DNA of 64,000 nt. Source: Echinococcus granulosus (lineage: Eukaryota > Platyhelminthes > Cestoda > Cyclophyllidea > Taeniidae). The translations under genes were made by a program, and so were the position numbers. The notes beneath the pieces are model-generated. The model had not been told where the DNA came from. It did no database searches and saw only the letters and a program-made list of their open reading frames with translations. Below are positions 48,043 to 61,000 of the stretch, piece after piece; the stretch's first letter is position 1, and each line of letters begins with the position of its first letter. The DNA is taken from assembly GCF_000524195.1 (NCBI RefSeq), contig NW_020170416.1, forward strand, positions 446,250 through 510,249, read 5' to 3'.

Positions 48043-50056
48043 ATGGCTGTGTATCAGCAGGCGATGTGCGCAACTGACTACCTCAGGAGTAAGGTGCACT
48101 ACAGACCAGTGGTGGGGATTATCAGCGGCTCAGGACTAGACAATATAACCGATCTTGTCGAAAATCCGCGCATGGTGCGATATAATGATATTCCTGGATT
48201 TCCGGACAGTGAGGGTGAGATTGAGATTGAAACTAATGCGTACCTGGTTTGATAGATCATTGATTTATCTCGGATGCAACCAAAAATTCATCCATTCATT
48301 CATCCCCTTATTCATCCATCTCTGTCCACCCAATTATCCACTTATCAATTTACTTGCCCATCCACCTATCCTTTTTAAGAGCCATTTAACCACTCTTATG
48401 GTCAGTTCGAAGTGTATATTTTGCACCTTACTTACGAAATATCACCTTTTAACCCACTAACTGTCTTACATCCATTATTTATTCATGCATTTGCAGATTT
48501 TCCACACGACCTATTACCTTAATGCAGTAGGAACATAAATTTGAAGTACTTCTAGGTACTTTTAAAGTAAGGGGCTTTCTAACAACTAACATATCGTATC
48601 TGAAAGTGGCTAAAAGCATCACAGTTGAAGTAACATTAGGTTGGCATTCCGTGGTAATTTAATTTCCTACCTTTAAAATGTACCGCCTTGATACTTTGCC
48701 AGAGGATTTATTGACTGTTTCCCGGTGACTCTTCACCTGCTTTTATGAAGGAGGCTCAATGCGGCGGCATTTTGGGTAGAAGGAAGTTGCGTTAGGTCCT
48801 GCCAACTCTTCAGAGGTCCTACTGGCAGTAGATCTCCATAAGAGCATATTTTATACTAACAATTTATAAGTAGCAATAATAATTTACATTTACCGTTCAG
48901 TTATTGGCAATGAGGGGAAGTTCATTTTTGGCGAGATTGGAGGCAAACATGTGGTGGTTGTGCAGAGGCGCCTACGGACTTACGAAGGACACGATTATAG
49001 TGTAGTAAGTTCCACTTTTTGGCTATAATTTTGCAAACTCAGGAAACTTCTGCCTCCTTAACTGCCTCGATTAAAATTATTCATCATACCCAAACAGATG
49101 TCAACTCCGATCCGAGTGATTCGATTGCTGGGTGCGAAGTATCTTTTCGTTACCACAACTGCGGGTGGGTTAAGTCCACAATTCAAAGTTGGCGATTTGG
49201 TGGTGTTGAAGGACCATGTCGATTTCTCCTCTTTGGTTGGGCACAACCCCCTCATTGGATCGCACGATCCTAGGTGAGAATTCTACAACACTACTTGAGT
49301 CGTTTAAAGCCCGTGGTTGTCAAAGTGATTGGAGGAGTTCCGACTTCTTACCAACCAAGTCAGTTACTTACACATGTGTCATTGATGCCTTCCGTGGTAT
49401 GAACTAGTTGACCAAGTCTTCAAAACAGAAAGTTCAAGAGGGGATGCAAACTCCGACAAACGAAGACATCACAGACGTGCTGAAATCTCGATAATCTCCA
49501 ACCCCACAAATGAGCAGAACTAGCATTCTTGAAGTGATAGAGCTTAGAATGGGCACACTTACAAATCTGTTGAGGAATTAGTAGATTCGGGGATCGCTTT
49601 CCGGCTTTTCTGGGCACCTACGACCGCCTCTTGCGCGATCTCGCCGCGAAGAGCATGAGAGAACTGTGACTGCAGGCGGAGATACTGGAGGGCGTCTACT
49701 TCCATATCGCGGGACCCGCCCATGAGACACCTGCCACAGCGCGCATGCTCCAACTCCTCGGCTGTGATGTCATGGGTAGGTGACTCTTCCTCCCCCTTTT
49801 CTAAAAAGCCTTTTTTATGGCCTGACCCTCCGGTCTATCTGCCACCACAGGCATGAGTCTAACTCAGGAGGTGCTGGTAGCGAAGAATCAAAATATGAAA
49901 GTCTTCGCGCTCTGCTTAATTACCAACAAGGTGACCACCGACTCCAACTCCATTGACAATCATAACCACGCGGCGGAGCTGCAGGTCGCTAAGACGAAGG
50001 CACCGCTTGTGGGCCGACTCATTGAACGTATTATCTTGAACACATCCGCCGAGTGA
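48043..50056 (+). CDS. PNP: Purine nucleoside phosphorylase-like, with in-frame TGA
   Basis: Trimeric-type PNP cleaves purine nucleosides with phosphate in purine salvage. Exons: 48043-48214, 48901-49004, 49098-49273, 49585-49775 and 49851-50056, all in phase, 283 codons in total, the usual length. Landmarks: RPVVGIISGSGLDNITDLV, YNDIPGFPDSEG, RTYEGHDYS, RVIRLLGAKYLFVTTTAGGL, QFKVGDLVVLKDHVDF, FGDRFPAF, YFHIAGPAHETP, then the final exon opening GMSLTQEV and continuing to LCLITNKV and NHAAEL. Codon 49667-49669 (after MREL, before LQAEILEG) is TGA, so the protein would stop about two thirds through. By alignment to human PNP, His64 is Asn, His86 is Arg, Asn115 is Thr and Phe200 is His, while Ser33, Arg84, Tyr88, Glu201, Met219, Asn243 and His257 are kept. 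Splice sites are intact. Possibilities are a recent pseudogene, a CGA-to-TGA base error, or a diverged paralogue. The start ATG is provisional; the frame stays open upstream to about 47968. Confidence 0.8.
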
Positions 50057-50071
50057 TTGACATTGTTAACG

Positions 50072-50077
50072 AATAAA
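50072..50077 (+). terminator. Poly(A) signal of the PNP-like gene
   Basis: AATAAA 16 bases after the stop codon on the same strand, followed by a T-rich downstream stretch. The very short spacing fits compact flatworm 3' UTRs. Confidence 0.6.
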
Positions 50078-53000
50078 GACATTGCCACTCCCTTGATTTC
50101 AGCACACTTTGCATTTGCGCCGCGAAGGGCAGGAATATAAAGCACTTTGTCTATTCGTCTTTCGTTTTTGTTTTCTGCGGTCCAGTGTAAAGAGGTCACT
50201 AAGTGGCCGGACCTCGGCTTCAGGAGCCTACAAGAAAAAGGAGGGTGTAGAGGATGTGGTTTGTAGCAGCAGCCATGCAACGACTGTTTCATTCTACAAT
50301 GCCGCAATAGAGGGAGTGAAAGGCGTCTGTCCACATGAACGATGAGGTGGTTGTCCAATGCGTTTGGTAGACAGGGGTTAGGTGACTAGCGGCGGGGCGA
50401 TGTTGTGCTTCAATCGTTCGGCCATTCGTGAGTCATCCGCAGTCTAGGATTGCACTTCTGATCTGGAAGTGTGGCCTTATTGTGCCATCCACACGATTGA
50501 CGGTGCACGTGAGTGCAGATAATAGGTGACAGCCACAAATATTTCAGTGGCGAGGGAGTTGTCGAACCAGCAACCCATACTTGACGACAGGTCATTATGA
50601 CGGTCAGTGCTCCCTGAGGGGCAATGCTTGAGGCGACCATCTCCGATCCTTGCGATTGGCGGCACAGGGGTGACATGAGCAGAGCCCAACGGCACAGGAA
50701 TTACTTAAAAACGCCCACATAACGACCATTATAAAATCCATTTATATGAAAGTAGGCAATGATAAAAGACAGCGTATGTAACGACCCAAGTCTTCCTTGG
50801 AGTCGTAAAAAGTCGTAGTATCATGGTAGAATGCATATTACTGACGTACAGAAGAGCGGAAGGAACAACTGGCGTGGTCTGGAGGCTATGCCATCGGGTG
50901 GAAGCACCATCTGCACAGAATGAGATGATCGCATAATCAAGCGCAGAGTTAGGCAAACCATCAAAGTACTACAAAACCTATCAATGGATACAATAAATTG
51001 GGAATAGTTAAATAAAATCATGGGGCTCATACGATTTCCACCAAAAGCTCAAGTATTCTCGACAATGCGAAATTTTAATGAAAAAATAAAGTCCTATTAT
51101 TTTCGAATACAAATGAAGTCATTTAACACTTTGTTTGAGTGACCATTTAACAACGCTGGCACTTCAGTCTCTGCAGTTAGCATGCTGACATCCTCCCGGG
51201 CTGAAACTTATAAGCCGATAAGTAGCATGCTCCGATGTACTACTTTGGGTCATCACAACCCCGGGGCGCTGCATAATATCACGAACTGGAACATAAAGCT
51301 GCCGCAGCCTTTAACTACTGAAATGTAAACAGTAGTAAAGACGAAAGACTAAACAGCGACCTGTGCTCAAATCCTTGCATTTTGAAACGAAAGGCGACTC
51401 CGGCTGTTTTGTGGGTGGCTAAGGGGTCCATGCGATATTTGTGACCTCAGAAGAGGCCGAAATGTTAGACAATTGTTTGTGCTAGATTTTTAGCCGCATC
51501 CGAGACCTACTTACGACAGCGGAGCTAATAAACTTCTTGACCCAAAAGGAAATTTATTGGCCGAATATTTAACTCCGTCTGTTGGACATCGACTGAGGCG
51601 AATTTATGCTCCCAACGCACGGGCACACAGCTGCCCTCAATGTCCGACGAATAACAATGAATTTTCCCTACCATCCTCGGCGCAATCCGTGCTGTTGCAC
51701 ACTCGCAATCCGGATTGAAATGACTCATGGCATGTGCATCACGGCAGCAACAATTTACGCCACATACCAGCAAAAGTGGAGTTCTGGTTTGACTCTAAGC
51801 ATCCTACCACAGAGTCGCGAGGAGCCCCTCAGTTGCAAGGCGTGACAACTTCATCACACCACGACGTCAATCACACCCTCAAAGTTGCAGGTGGTTGAGT
51901 CAAAAAGTTGGCGTTATGAACCATTAGGTCAGGGCACTTATAAGTTGAAGTGAACCCTCCAAAGTTGGATAGTTCTTCAATAACAAAAGAAAATCCGTAG
52001 ACAAGAAGTGTGTGGAAGCGATGTGATTGCTCATGGCTGACTGCCTATGCAGACTGCCCTGCAGATCTCCATTGCCCTTGGTCTCTCCAGCGCAAGCTTA
52101 TTAATAATAGATTGCCATTGTATGGCAAGGAGAGGGGAAGATACCTTCCAAAAAAACTAAGAATTACTCAGGAGTTTTCGATATCTCATTTGTTAATTAC
52201 CATTTTTTTCTTCCACTCCAAGAGGCTTCCACTCTTCTGCTATGTGAAACCAAACGGAGAAGGATGGAGTGATAGATACAGGATGGATAGGTAGACGTGC
52301 AAGTAATTTGATCACTGCGCTTCGTCTGCTTTATCGTGACGGTACAATCATTTGCCCGGAGTTGTCAGCGCAGCAGCCATGGCAACCTTCGTTACCGAGT
52401 AGGCGAGATTTCTTATTATTTCCTAGCCAAATTTTTCCTTCTCTATCATTGTCACAGCATCGAAACAAGTTAGAACATTTAAATGATTCAACCCTGAAAT
52501 GTCAGCGACTCGTTCATGCATACCTCTTCCCGCCTCCGCCAGTAGCAGTAGGGCGTGTTTGCTTCACAAGGTGACGCTGATGGATCATTTCAGTAGTAGA
52601 TTTACTCATTCAGCGATCGATGGTGACCAATTGGAACATGCCAATCATTTTCCAGTGACACTGACTGATCACCACCCCTCCCCCGGTGGACCTCCCTCAC
52701 CGACGGAAGGACAAAGGCAAGTGACGGCAACCTTGAGACGCCTACCGAATGCTCCAGCAATTGCTTTTCAGTACACTCAGCGAAGATCTGGTGTCAAGAG
52801 TCACGGCGTAGTGGATGCCTCAATGACCCAAAACCAACAGGGACCGCATTCCAGTCAACAATCACCCCTACTTTTCAAGGACTTTCCATCTCGATATGTC
52901 AGCCTCGGGTTTTAATTTGAGTCCAGGCATAGAGGCTGTCCTGTTGCAGTTTAGTGCCTCGAAATGTAGCTCAGCAGAACGCCTTTACCTCCCTTAATTT

Positions 53001-55067
53001 GTTATTCAAGTCAAACCGGGACTTTATGCACTACAACTTCGGTGTTAGCGGCTCCCAACTCACCACCGCAGGGTTCTTCTTCACCTCCAAGAACGCGTGA
53101 TTGACACCAAAAAATTCGGCATGAAACCACTCCAATAACAATTTTTTAGGGGTAACGATGAACACACTTCCCAACCATTCACAAATTACGGAAAATTTAG
53201 CGGACCTTGAGAGTGTCCAAAGCTGATGCGAGTCAGACACTAGTGACCCCTTCGGTGGCGTGCATTTCTGGATGTTGGCTGAATGCCGTGATAGGTGTGC
53301 AATCGAGCAGTTGGAGACGGAGTTGGAAAATAAACTAACCCATGAATCCCGGCCTGATCTGAACAACACCCGTAAGCGCCAAAATTGAGAAGATCATTCC
53401 ACAGACAATTGACTCAGTCCTTTTGAAGGGGTGACAATAAAAGGGAGGGATGCGTTTCCAACAGCTCATTACGTTAGCGACTTCGGTAGAATGGAATACG
53501 TGAGCACCTGCTAACCAGACTCCATTTGGCCGTCATAGACGATGACGATAGCAGATCCCCACCAAACAAATGACACCGACTTTTTAGTGATTACTTGGCA
53601 CTGGAATCGTGGCCCACTTTGAGTACCCGTAGGATTTCTGGTGCTTCAACTGCAATAAGAACTCTTGGGGTCTGTTGTCAAGATCTGGCCTCCTAGCTGT
53701 TGAGCCTTACACCCTTTCCACGACCATGTGTGGGGATTTGTTAAGGGAGCTCCCGACAGGCGTGCCTACAACACCAAGGACCAGCTCCTTGAAGCCTACT
53801 GCCAGCGAGGACGCTCGAGTTGGAAGTAATGGGGAAGGTCTGGGGAAATGGAGGTGCTAGCGCCAGAGGCGGCAAGGCAGAATGATGATTAAGGTAATTC
53901 TAGTTTAAAACGACAAAAAAGAGGGACGGGATGTTCACAGCATAAGGATAACTAATTTTTCGGGTGTCACCCCACTTCTGCTCCTTCTTCTTCTTCAGGG
54001 GAGACGCTACAGCTAGGCAAACCGATTCCAATAAAACCTGGCAACCCCAATTGTGTTAACTGAACACTAAGTTTAAAGGGTGCATGGTTTATGTTTGGCC
54101 ACAGTTTTCGAGGGTACCACTAGAAGGTCAACGAAAACTACGTCGGTCCTGAGCCTGGTCTAACGATCAGTGATGGAGCGACACCGGGGATTCGTGCAGG
54201 ATCGCCTTTACAACATTTACACAGAAAGAATTGAATAGCAAATGCCTTCCGGAGGCAGTTGATAAGAAGTTCAATAAAAAAGTGACATTAAATTACCTTG
54301 TCTTGCATTAGCATAACTGCCACAGCGATGACAGCTTTGGCACACGAAATGGGCTCAATGAGCAAAAAAACAGGGAATTGAGCCTCCACAGCCTAGTTTG
54401 AGGAGAGAACACAACCAACAGATTCATGCAAACCTACCAAGGAACTTTCTTTGTCGCCGAGGGAAATTGTCGCACAACCGTTCGAAGGACGAGGTGATGG
54501 CGATACTCGCCGAAATGCATGCTCGAATGATCCCTCAGGAGACCGACAATGCAGCAGCCACCACAATCGCGTCAACTCTTGGCAACTGTCCGAGCTAATG
54601 TGCCTCGCATGGGAGCCGGAATTCAAAATATGCGTGGAAGTGGAGTTTACTGACGTTGAAGTACTAAATCAAAACATCCCCACCACAACATAGGAAACAA
54701 AACAGAATGAAAAACAAAAACAGAAAAAAAACAAGAGTCAGGCCGATAAATGACTGTAATTTATAAAAAAATCTGATCTGTTTTGAATATGACTGATAAA
54801 TGTATGTATTTCACAGTGTTCAATGCGCATAGTTTACCACTTATTCACAAATGTTTTTGTTTTAAAACATGCATAAAGAAAGACGTTCTCCGCTTTCATA
54901 GATCCCCTCTCTCCCTCTCTCCATCCGACCGAGTCCAGAAGAGGGGAAATAGCAAGTCACTAATGCAATGACATTGAGTGTGTGAAGTGAAGATGATGAA
55001 AAGGGAGAAGGAAGGGTGAAACACAAATGCTCAAAATATTTCACGATGGAGAGGGACGTGGACGATT
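50078..55067. other. Intergenic between PNP-like gene and RB1CC1
   Basis: Convergent spacer between the plus-strand PNP-like gene and the minus-strand RB1CC1 gene. Open frames are short, overlap on both strands and lack family features; no repeat array or RNA gene was recognised. No clear poly(A) signal for RB1CC1 was found just downstream of its stop. Confidence 0.45.
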
Positions 55068-58000
55068 TCAAAGCGGTCGAGCCCGAACTCGGAAGAAGAT
55101 AAAATTCCGCGGTAGACTAAACCGATTCTCATCCTGCAAAAAGAAAGACAAATTTCCTATTAAAACGACTTAAATAGTTGGACTAGCTCGGGAAACCAAT
55201 GACTGACCTTTCTGGATATGCATTTCTCTTTGCTTTGGAAGACGCCAACAATGTAGGGCAGCGCGCGGTTTGCCAGTGACAGTGCGTTATCCACAACGAT
55301 TCCCGATGGGGAGGAGTCTAGTGAAAGGGGTGAAAAAAAAACAGTAAAGTGGCTTGAAAGTAGGTTAACATGGCCTAGGAGCTACCCCTCACTCACCCTT
55401 CGGGGCACGACCAGGAGCACTAGTAGCCGGTAGAGAGGAGAGACGAGTCAAATTGAAGGCTTCAAAATCGTCATCGTGGAGGAAGTAGACGTGTCCATCA
55501 TTCGACAACATCCGCCACTGTTCCACGGCGCCCGTGTCTGGTGATGAAAGAGAGGAAGAGATAATGGCCGATGAGAGCAGTGCGAGGGAACGCGAACCCC
55601 ACAGAGACGGCCTTTCACCACTTGACAGCGCCTTTTCACCGGTCGAAACGTTTTCGGCTGTCTTTTGTTGCAGATGTCTATCCGAGCCGACCATGGGGAT
55701 GAAGAGGACCAAATCATCAGGACGGAAGCTAAAATTAAACAATATGAGCAGACAGGAAAACGTGGAAGATCTTGGATCACATGCTAAGTGACATGAATGG
55801 GGGATGTAAATGGAACTGCTGGACGCACTTGGAGAAGACACATTCATGACGCGGAACACGAATTGGAACCTCACGAGAGGTCGAGGGTGCGACAGAGCCG
55901 TCCGAAGTGGCCATCGAGGTGATGGGAAGCATTGGAGATATCTGTAAACACAGAAATGAAGTCGGATGCATTATTGCTGTGAGATCGGGCCAAGAAGGTG
56001 GTCACCAAGGTTGTAAATGTGTAACCAATGGGTTTGTCCATTTGGACGCTGATTCGGTTAAAAGGGGTTATGGAGTTGGGAAACGCCACATTGCTTACCT
56101 CTGAGAGAGCGAAATCCCGAGGACGACATTCTAAAAAAGAAAATAAACCGACACCGTTCTCATTGTCTTCCTGAATACGAATCTAACGAAGGTGCAGACT
56201 TCACACACAACTTGTAAATGGGGTAAGCGAAGGATCTAGATACTCTAGGTTTCCACTAACTGCGCTCAAGTATCGAAACCTAAACGCTCCTGTTGGAGGA
56301 ATTTAAAATAAATTCGGGCAACTAAAAGTCATTTGTTAATTAAGGTGAGGCTGAAGGTCGAAAAAGTGTGTGTGTTTTCACTACGGACACAGAGGAGCCC
56401 TTCCCCCTGGTCATGTGGTGCTCTTCGTTCCTACCTCGGTTGGTTGACTTTACCCCACTGAAACAAAGACGATATTCAAAGCAGGAGGAAGACTATGATA
56501 TAGCAGAACGCGTCTGCAGTCTCCAGGGCCTCCAATTCCACGGAAGCAGCATGAGGCTGTAGTACACAAGAAAGCAACAGCAAACACGTACCTGTTGTCG
56601 CATCGTGGGTGCTTGGAAGGGTTTGTACGCCAACGGATTCGAACGTTGCGCCGACAGAAGAGGAGAAAAGGCTCGATTTTAGAGCCTCGAAATGGTTCAC
56701 TAACTGGTTGAGACACGTCACCATCTCGCTCAAATAACTTTCTGCCCTCTAGAAAAGATATAGAGGGGGAAAGAAAGAGGATAGGCGATAATGTTTGTCG
56801 TTGATTCGCTTCAACTGAAGAATTAGTGCCTATTTACGGAGTTAGTGAATTACATAAGTGGCAGATGACAGGAAAGTGCTGTTGTTGTGCAACCCCACAG
56901 TGCCAATCATGTGAGACCAAAGCTATGGTGAGAATCAACCCTCCTTTACAACTCATGTGAGTTTTTGGTAGTGTTTATAGATGCCTTTTAATGAATTAAT
57001 TTAAAAGCAAAAACTGTTTGACCCTTTTTGTTTACCTACAAAGAGGTAGCAAAACATTATCCCCGACAAGTGACGCGCAAAGCGTGCTCTCACTGCTTGT
57101 CGGTAATCTGGGGTCAATCTGAACACAGAACCTCTTGATGGCATTGGGTAGGGTCAAATTCCAACTTTTGGTACTGAAACGCTGCGAAGGAAGGGACTAG
57201 AAAGGGAACCCTTGTCTTTTATGAATTGGATGTCTCTCCAATCCCCCACTTCAAAAAAAGCAGGCGGGACGATAAACTTTAGTTCTTCACCGCTCGATGA
57301 AAAGGAGGATTCGAAAAAATAATCTTTCCCACCCATTTCATTGCGGCTGCTGAGGCATTATCTTCAAGGAAATCCTACCGTCATATGCAGACAATTGAGT
57401 ATGATTGTGCTTTTCGGTTGCGTTGTTTTCAATCCGCTATCTTTTGAAAGCAAAAGATGCAAATACCTAATTCCCCAATATTCTTTAAATGTTAACTTCG
57501 GCCATTAAAAATCATGCAGAATTTGGAGCTTGGGTGGTTGCAAAAGTTGACGCGGTTTCGAAAGACCTTCCCCTGGGAGACTCCGTAAAGCCAGCCCTCC
57601 ATCCGTGATGCTTCAATGCCGTATCCAATCAATGGGATGCGGAGTTGTTTCTCGCAAAGTGAGCACCTCAACTTCACCACCAATACCATGTCAAAATTAA
57701 CCTTGACAGCGTGATGGGGCGCTAAAGTCTAGAACTAGTTCTATCACTGGCTTAGAAAAATGTTAAGGCAACAAATAACAAGGTTATTTGCCACAGGAGG
57801 GTGAGAGAATCTGTGTGAAGACGTTTCCGTTCACCACATTTGCCTCCAACTCGTCCATTGCACCAAGAACCTTGACCTTCGCACAAGATTACAGCGACTC
57901 TCCACTGAGGAATCCCTACCCAAACCAACAAGCACCTTGTTCGTCCGCCCATCGATGTTTCGAGCTACTGCCTGCACTACTTCACCTCACTTCGAAGACG

Positions 58001-61000
58001 AAAAAAGGTTTACGAGTTTCCATAACAAAGCTGTGGAGTCGGAGGTGTTAATTCAGGTTTAACGATGTCAAGGGCAATGACAATAAGCCTCTTAAATGCA
58101 CTTCTCCATTTATGGTTGATTTGTTCCAAAGAGAAGCCTTTATGGGTGAAAAATTTATCCTTGTTTGACTAAAAGGGGTGCCCTCAAATCATTGATCTGA
58201 AAAGACCTGCAAAATAGTGCTTTCATCCAACCAGAAATACGCGGACACTGCAACAGACGGACGCCATCGCCAGCATCTTCAAATACGTAAAATACACACA
58301 AAAACAGGAAAACGTCTGCGCCGTTGTCACAACAGCATGACGCAAACAGGAATTTACGTGGATGTGTGCGTATTTGTAACTGTGCGGGTATCGAAAATAT
58401 TTATGCCAAAACAAACAACTGACGACGCAGATTGGGGAGTCTGATGACGTATTATCAACGTTTTACGGCCAGGCTTGTCATCTTTAATATCGTGAACAGT
58501 ACTGCCACAAGTAGTATCCCGGCTTAGAGTAGCAAAATGAAAAGCTCCACTTCGACCCGGACGGCAGCCACATTCAATACCGGGAGATGCAAAATAAAAG
58601 TGGATTAAAATGGTTACCTTGACATCCCTCATCAGCAAAACCTATTCCTCTTCTCGAGGTACCAAACTCACCTCTCCAGCAGTGAAGGTGGGCAGAGTGA
58701 TGGGGAGCGGAGATGGAAGATGATTGTTGATTTGTCCAACGAGCCGCTGCAGGGAGTCATTGTGACAATCAAGAAGTTCACTCATCCGTAAATCTACCGT
58801 AGGAAGATGAATGGGTCAATGAAAGAGAAGATAGAACTAGTGGAGGGAGGATAAAGTGACGATTCTTACTAGATGGAGTAACAACGGAACCGGGAGAGCT
58901 GTCACTTTCACTGTCTTTGCTACCGCCGCTTCCATTGCTGTCGTGAAGGGAATAGAAGGCGGAGCTAAAATGTTGGGGGGTGGAGAAGTCGATGGAAGGT
59001 GCCTTTTCGACGAATTGAGAGGCATATATCGACAGATAGACATCCGATGACTGTACCGTGAGGGAGAGAGAAAATGACTCAGGCTATTGCAACAATTAGG
59101 CGACAAAATTAACCTCTCTAGGAAAAAGCATCAGACCTACCTCACAAGGAGGGGAAGGGGGGTGCGATGGAGGGTGATGAGAATCACAGACGTTGCCTTG
59201 GGCAAATTCAGTATCTATAGCTACGGAGACTGCCTTATCCTCGGTAGAGATATTGGCGAATCTGGAGTGAAAACCGAACTGATTGGGAGCACCTGTAGAA
59301 AATTAAATCGAAAAAACTTTCCGCACTTACGTCTCCTCAATACGGGCTAGCCTATCTGCCATGCTCGTGGAAACATCTACACTCTGTTGGTGATGATACG
59401 GTAAGAGGGAAAGCGCTCCGGGACTGGAGGCAAGTCGTGATCGCCTGCGTAATTGAGGCTGGTATCGCGCTTCAAATTCTTCACCCTTCCCCTCCCTCTG
59501 GTACGAATTGGGAAGAAAGCCAGCCGCCACTTCCTTCTCATCGGCCTCTAACTGCAGAAGCGCCTCCAAGATCATCTCCGCAAGGTCTGGCGGTAATTGG
59601 GCGGCCAAATCACGCATCTCTGCCCCGCTCACTGCTGGCAACGACGTCTCCAGCCCCATCACACTACGATCAATAACTTCTGGAGGTAGGGGACGAAAGC
59701 GAACCTCGGCAGGGCGATTAGAGGGTAGACGAAAGGCAGAGGAGGGTGAATAGAGGTTGAGCTGACTGGTAGAGTGGCATTTGCTTTGCGTAGTGAGCCG
59801 TTTGTTGGAAGAGGAGGCAGCAGTGGAGATAAGGGAGATACGAGAAGGCTGTCGTGGTGCACGGAAGTGTGGATAAAGGGGACGAAAAATTTGAGCGAGG
59901 ATGTGGTTTTTCAGCGCCTGCGCCAGGGTCTCACGACGACGTGACTCTGTATGTTGGAAAGCTGTCAGACGATTGATATATCGGTCATTGATATCGCTCC
60001 ATACTGTCGTCATTCGACGACGACGCACAATCTCCAGGAGAGACCTGGAAGACAAAATAATGGATATTGTATGCAAAATTGACATAAAGGAGGAGGAAGA
60101 TTAAAAGCCGGTGTACGCACTTAACATAGAGTTCAGGTGTGTCCTGCAGCTGATCCAACACAGCACTGCACTTGGAGATGCTTGTCAAGTTTTTGTAACA
60201 CCGTAGGCACTCACGATTCTTGGTTGTTAGCTCCGAAGAGAAGGTCTGAAGCTGCCTGGTAAAGTGAAACCCAAGACAACAAAAAACGCCACTTCTAGCA
60301 GCCGAGTGATGGGTCATTAACCACTAGCTTCCCGATTTTATTCAGCGGAAAATTTCGTTCCAGAATGCGACTTAACTGGTAAGGGTGAAAAGTAAGATAT
60401 GGCGGAGACCAAGTTGAAAAATACCTTGGATGGCAATAGGTGAATCCACCTAAAGATCTCTGAATCATCCACCCATCCAGATCCATCATTCATAATCCCA
60501 TTAATCCATTCACTTAGAACTTCGTTTGTCTACCCAACCATCTAGGCACAACTCCATGTTCCCCCATCCACACTTTCAGACTCTATCTTTCTGTACCATA
60601 TTACGGCTTCAAAAGTGACTCTGGATGCTGCATGTCCGTAATTCCATCCATGTGTTTATTTGTACAAACATTATTTAGCCTACCTCTCCATGACCCCAAA
60701 ACTCCATCTATCACTCCAACCACCCTTCTGATGGTTCACTCATAAAACTGTACCTCCAACTGCTCCTTTGACTCCTAATAAATTCGTTCAAGCGTCCATT
60801 GCAAACCTCGATTTGACGTAAGTCACTAGCCCAATGCTGTTGCACGGCCAAATAAACTCAACAACCTTGGAGGGACTGGAGGTTAATAAGGAGTTCAGCA
60901 ACACCGATGCAATGAAATGAAGTTACTCACTCCTGGAGCATCGAGAGAGCCTCAGCAAGATCCAATTTCAGCTGGACGATCTTGTAAAAGGTAGCCTGAA

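Noticed and set aside
49667..49669. TGA as a selenocysteine codon in the PNP-like gene
   Set aside because: PNP is not a selenoprotein family, the site is outside the active centre, and a CGA-to-TGA change explains it more simply.
57154..57336. 60-aa minus-strand frame as an extra RB1CC1 exon
   Set aside because: No good acceptor-donor pair, not needed for phase between neighbouring exons, and no coiled-coil character.
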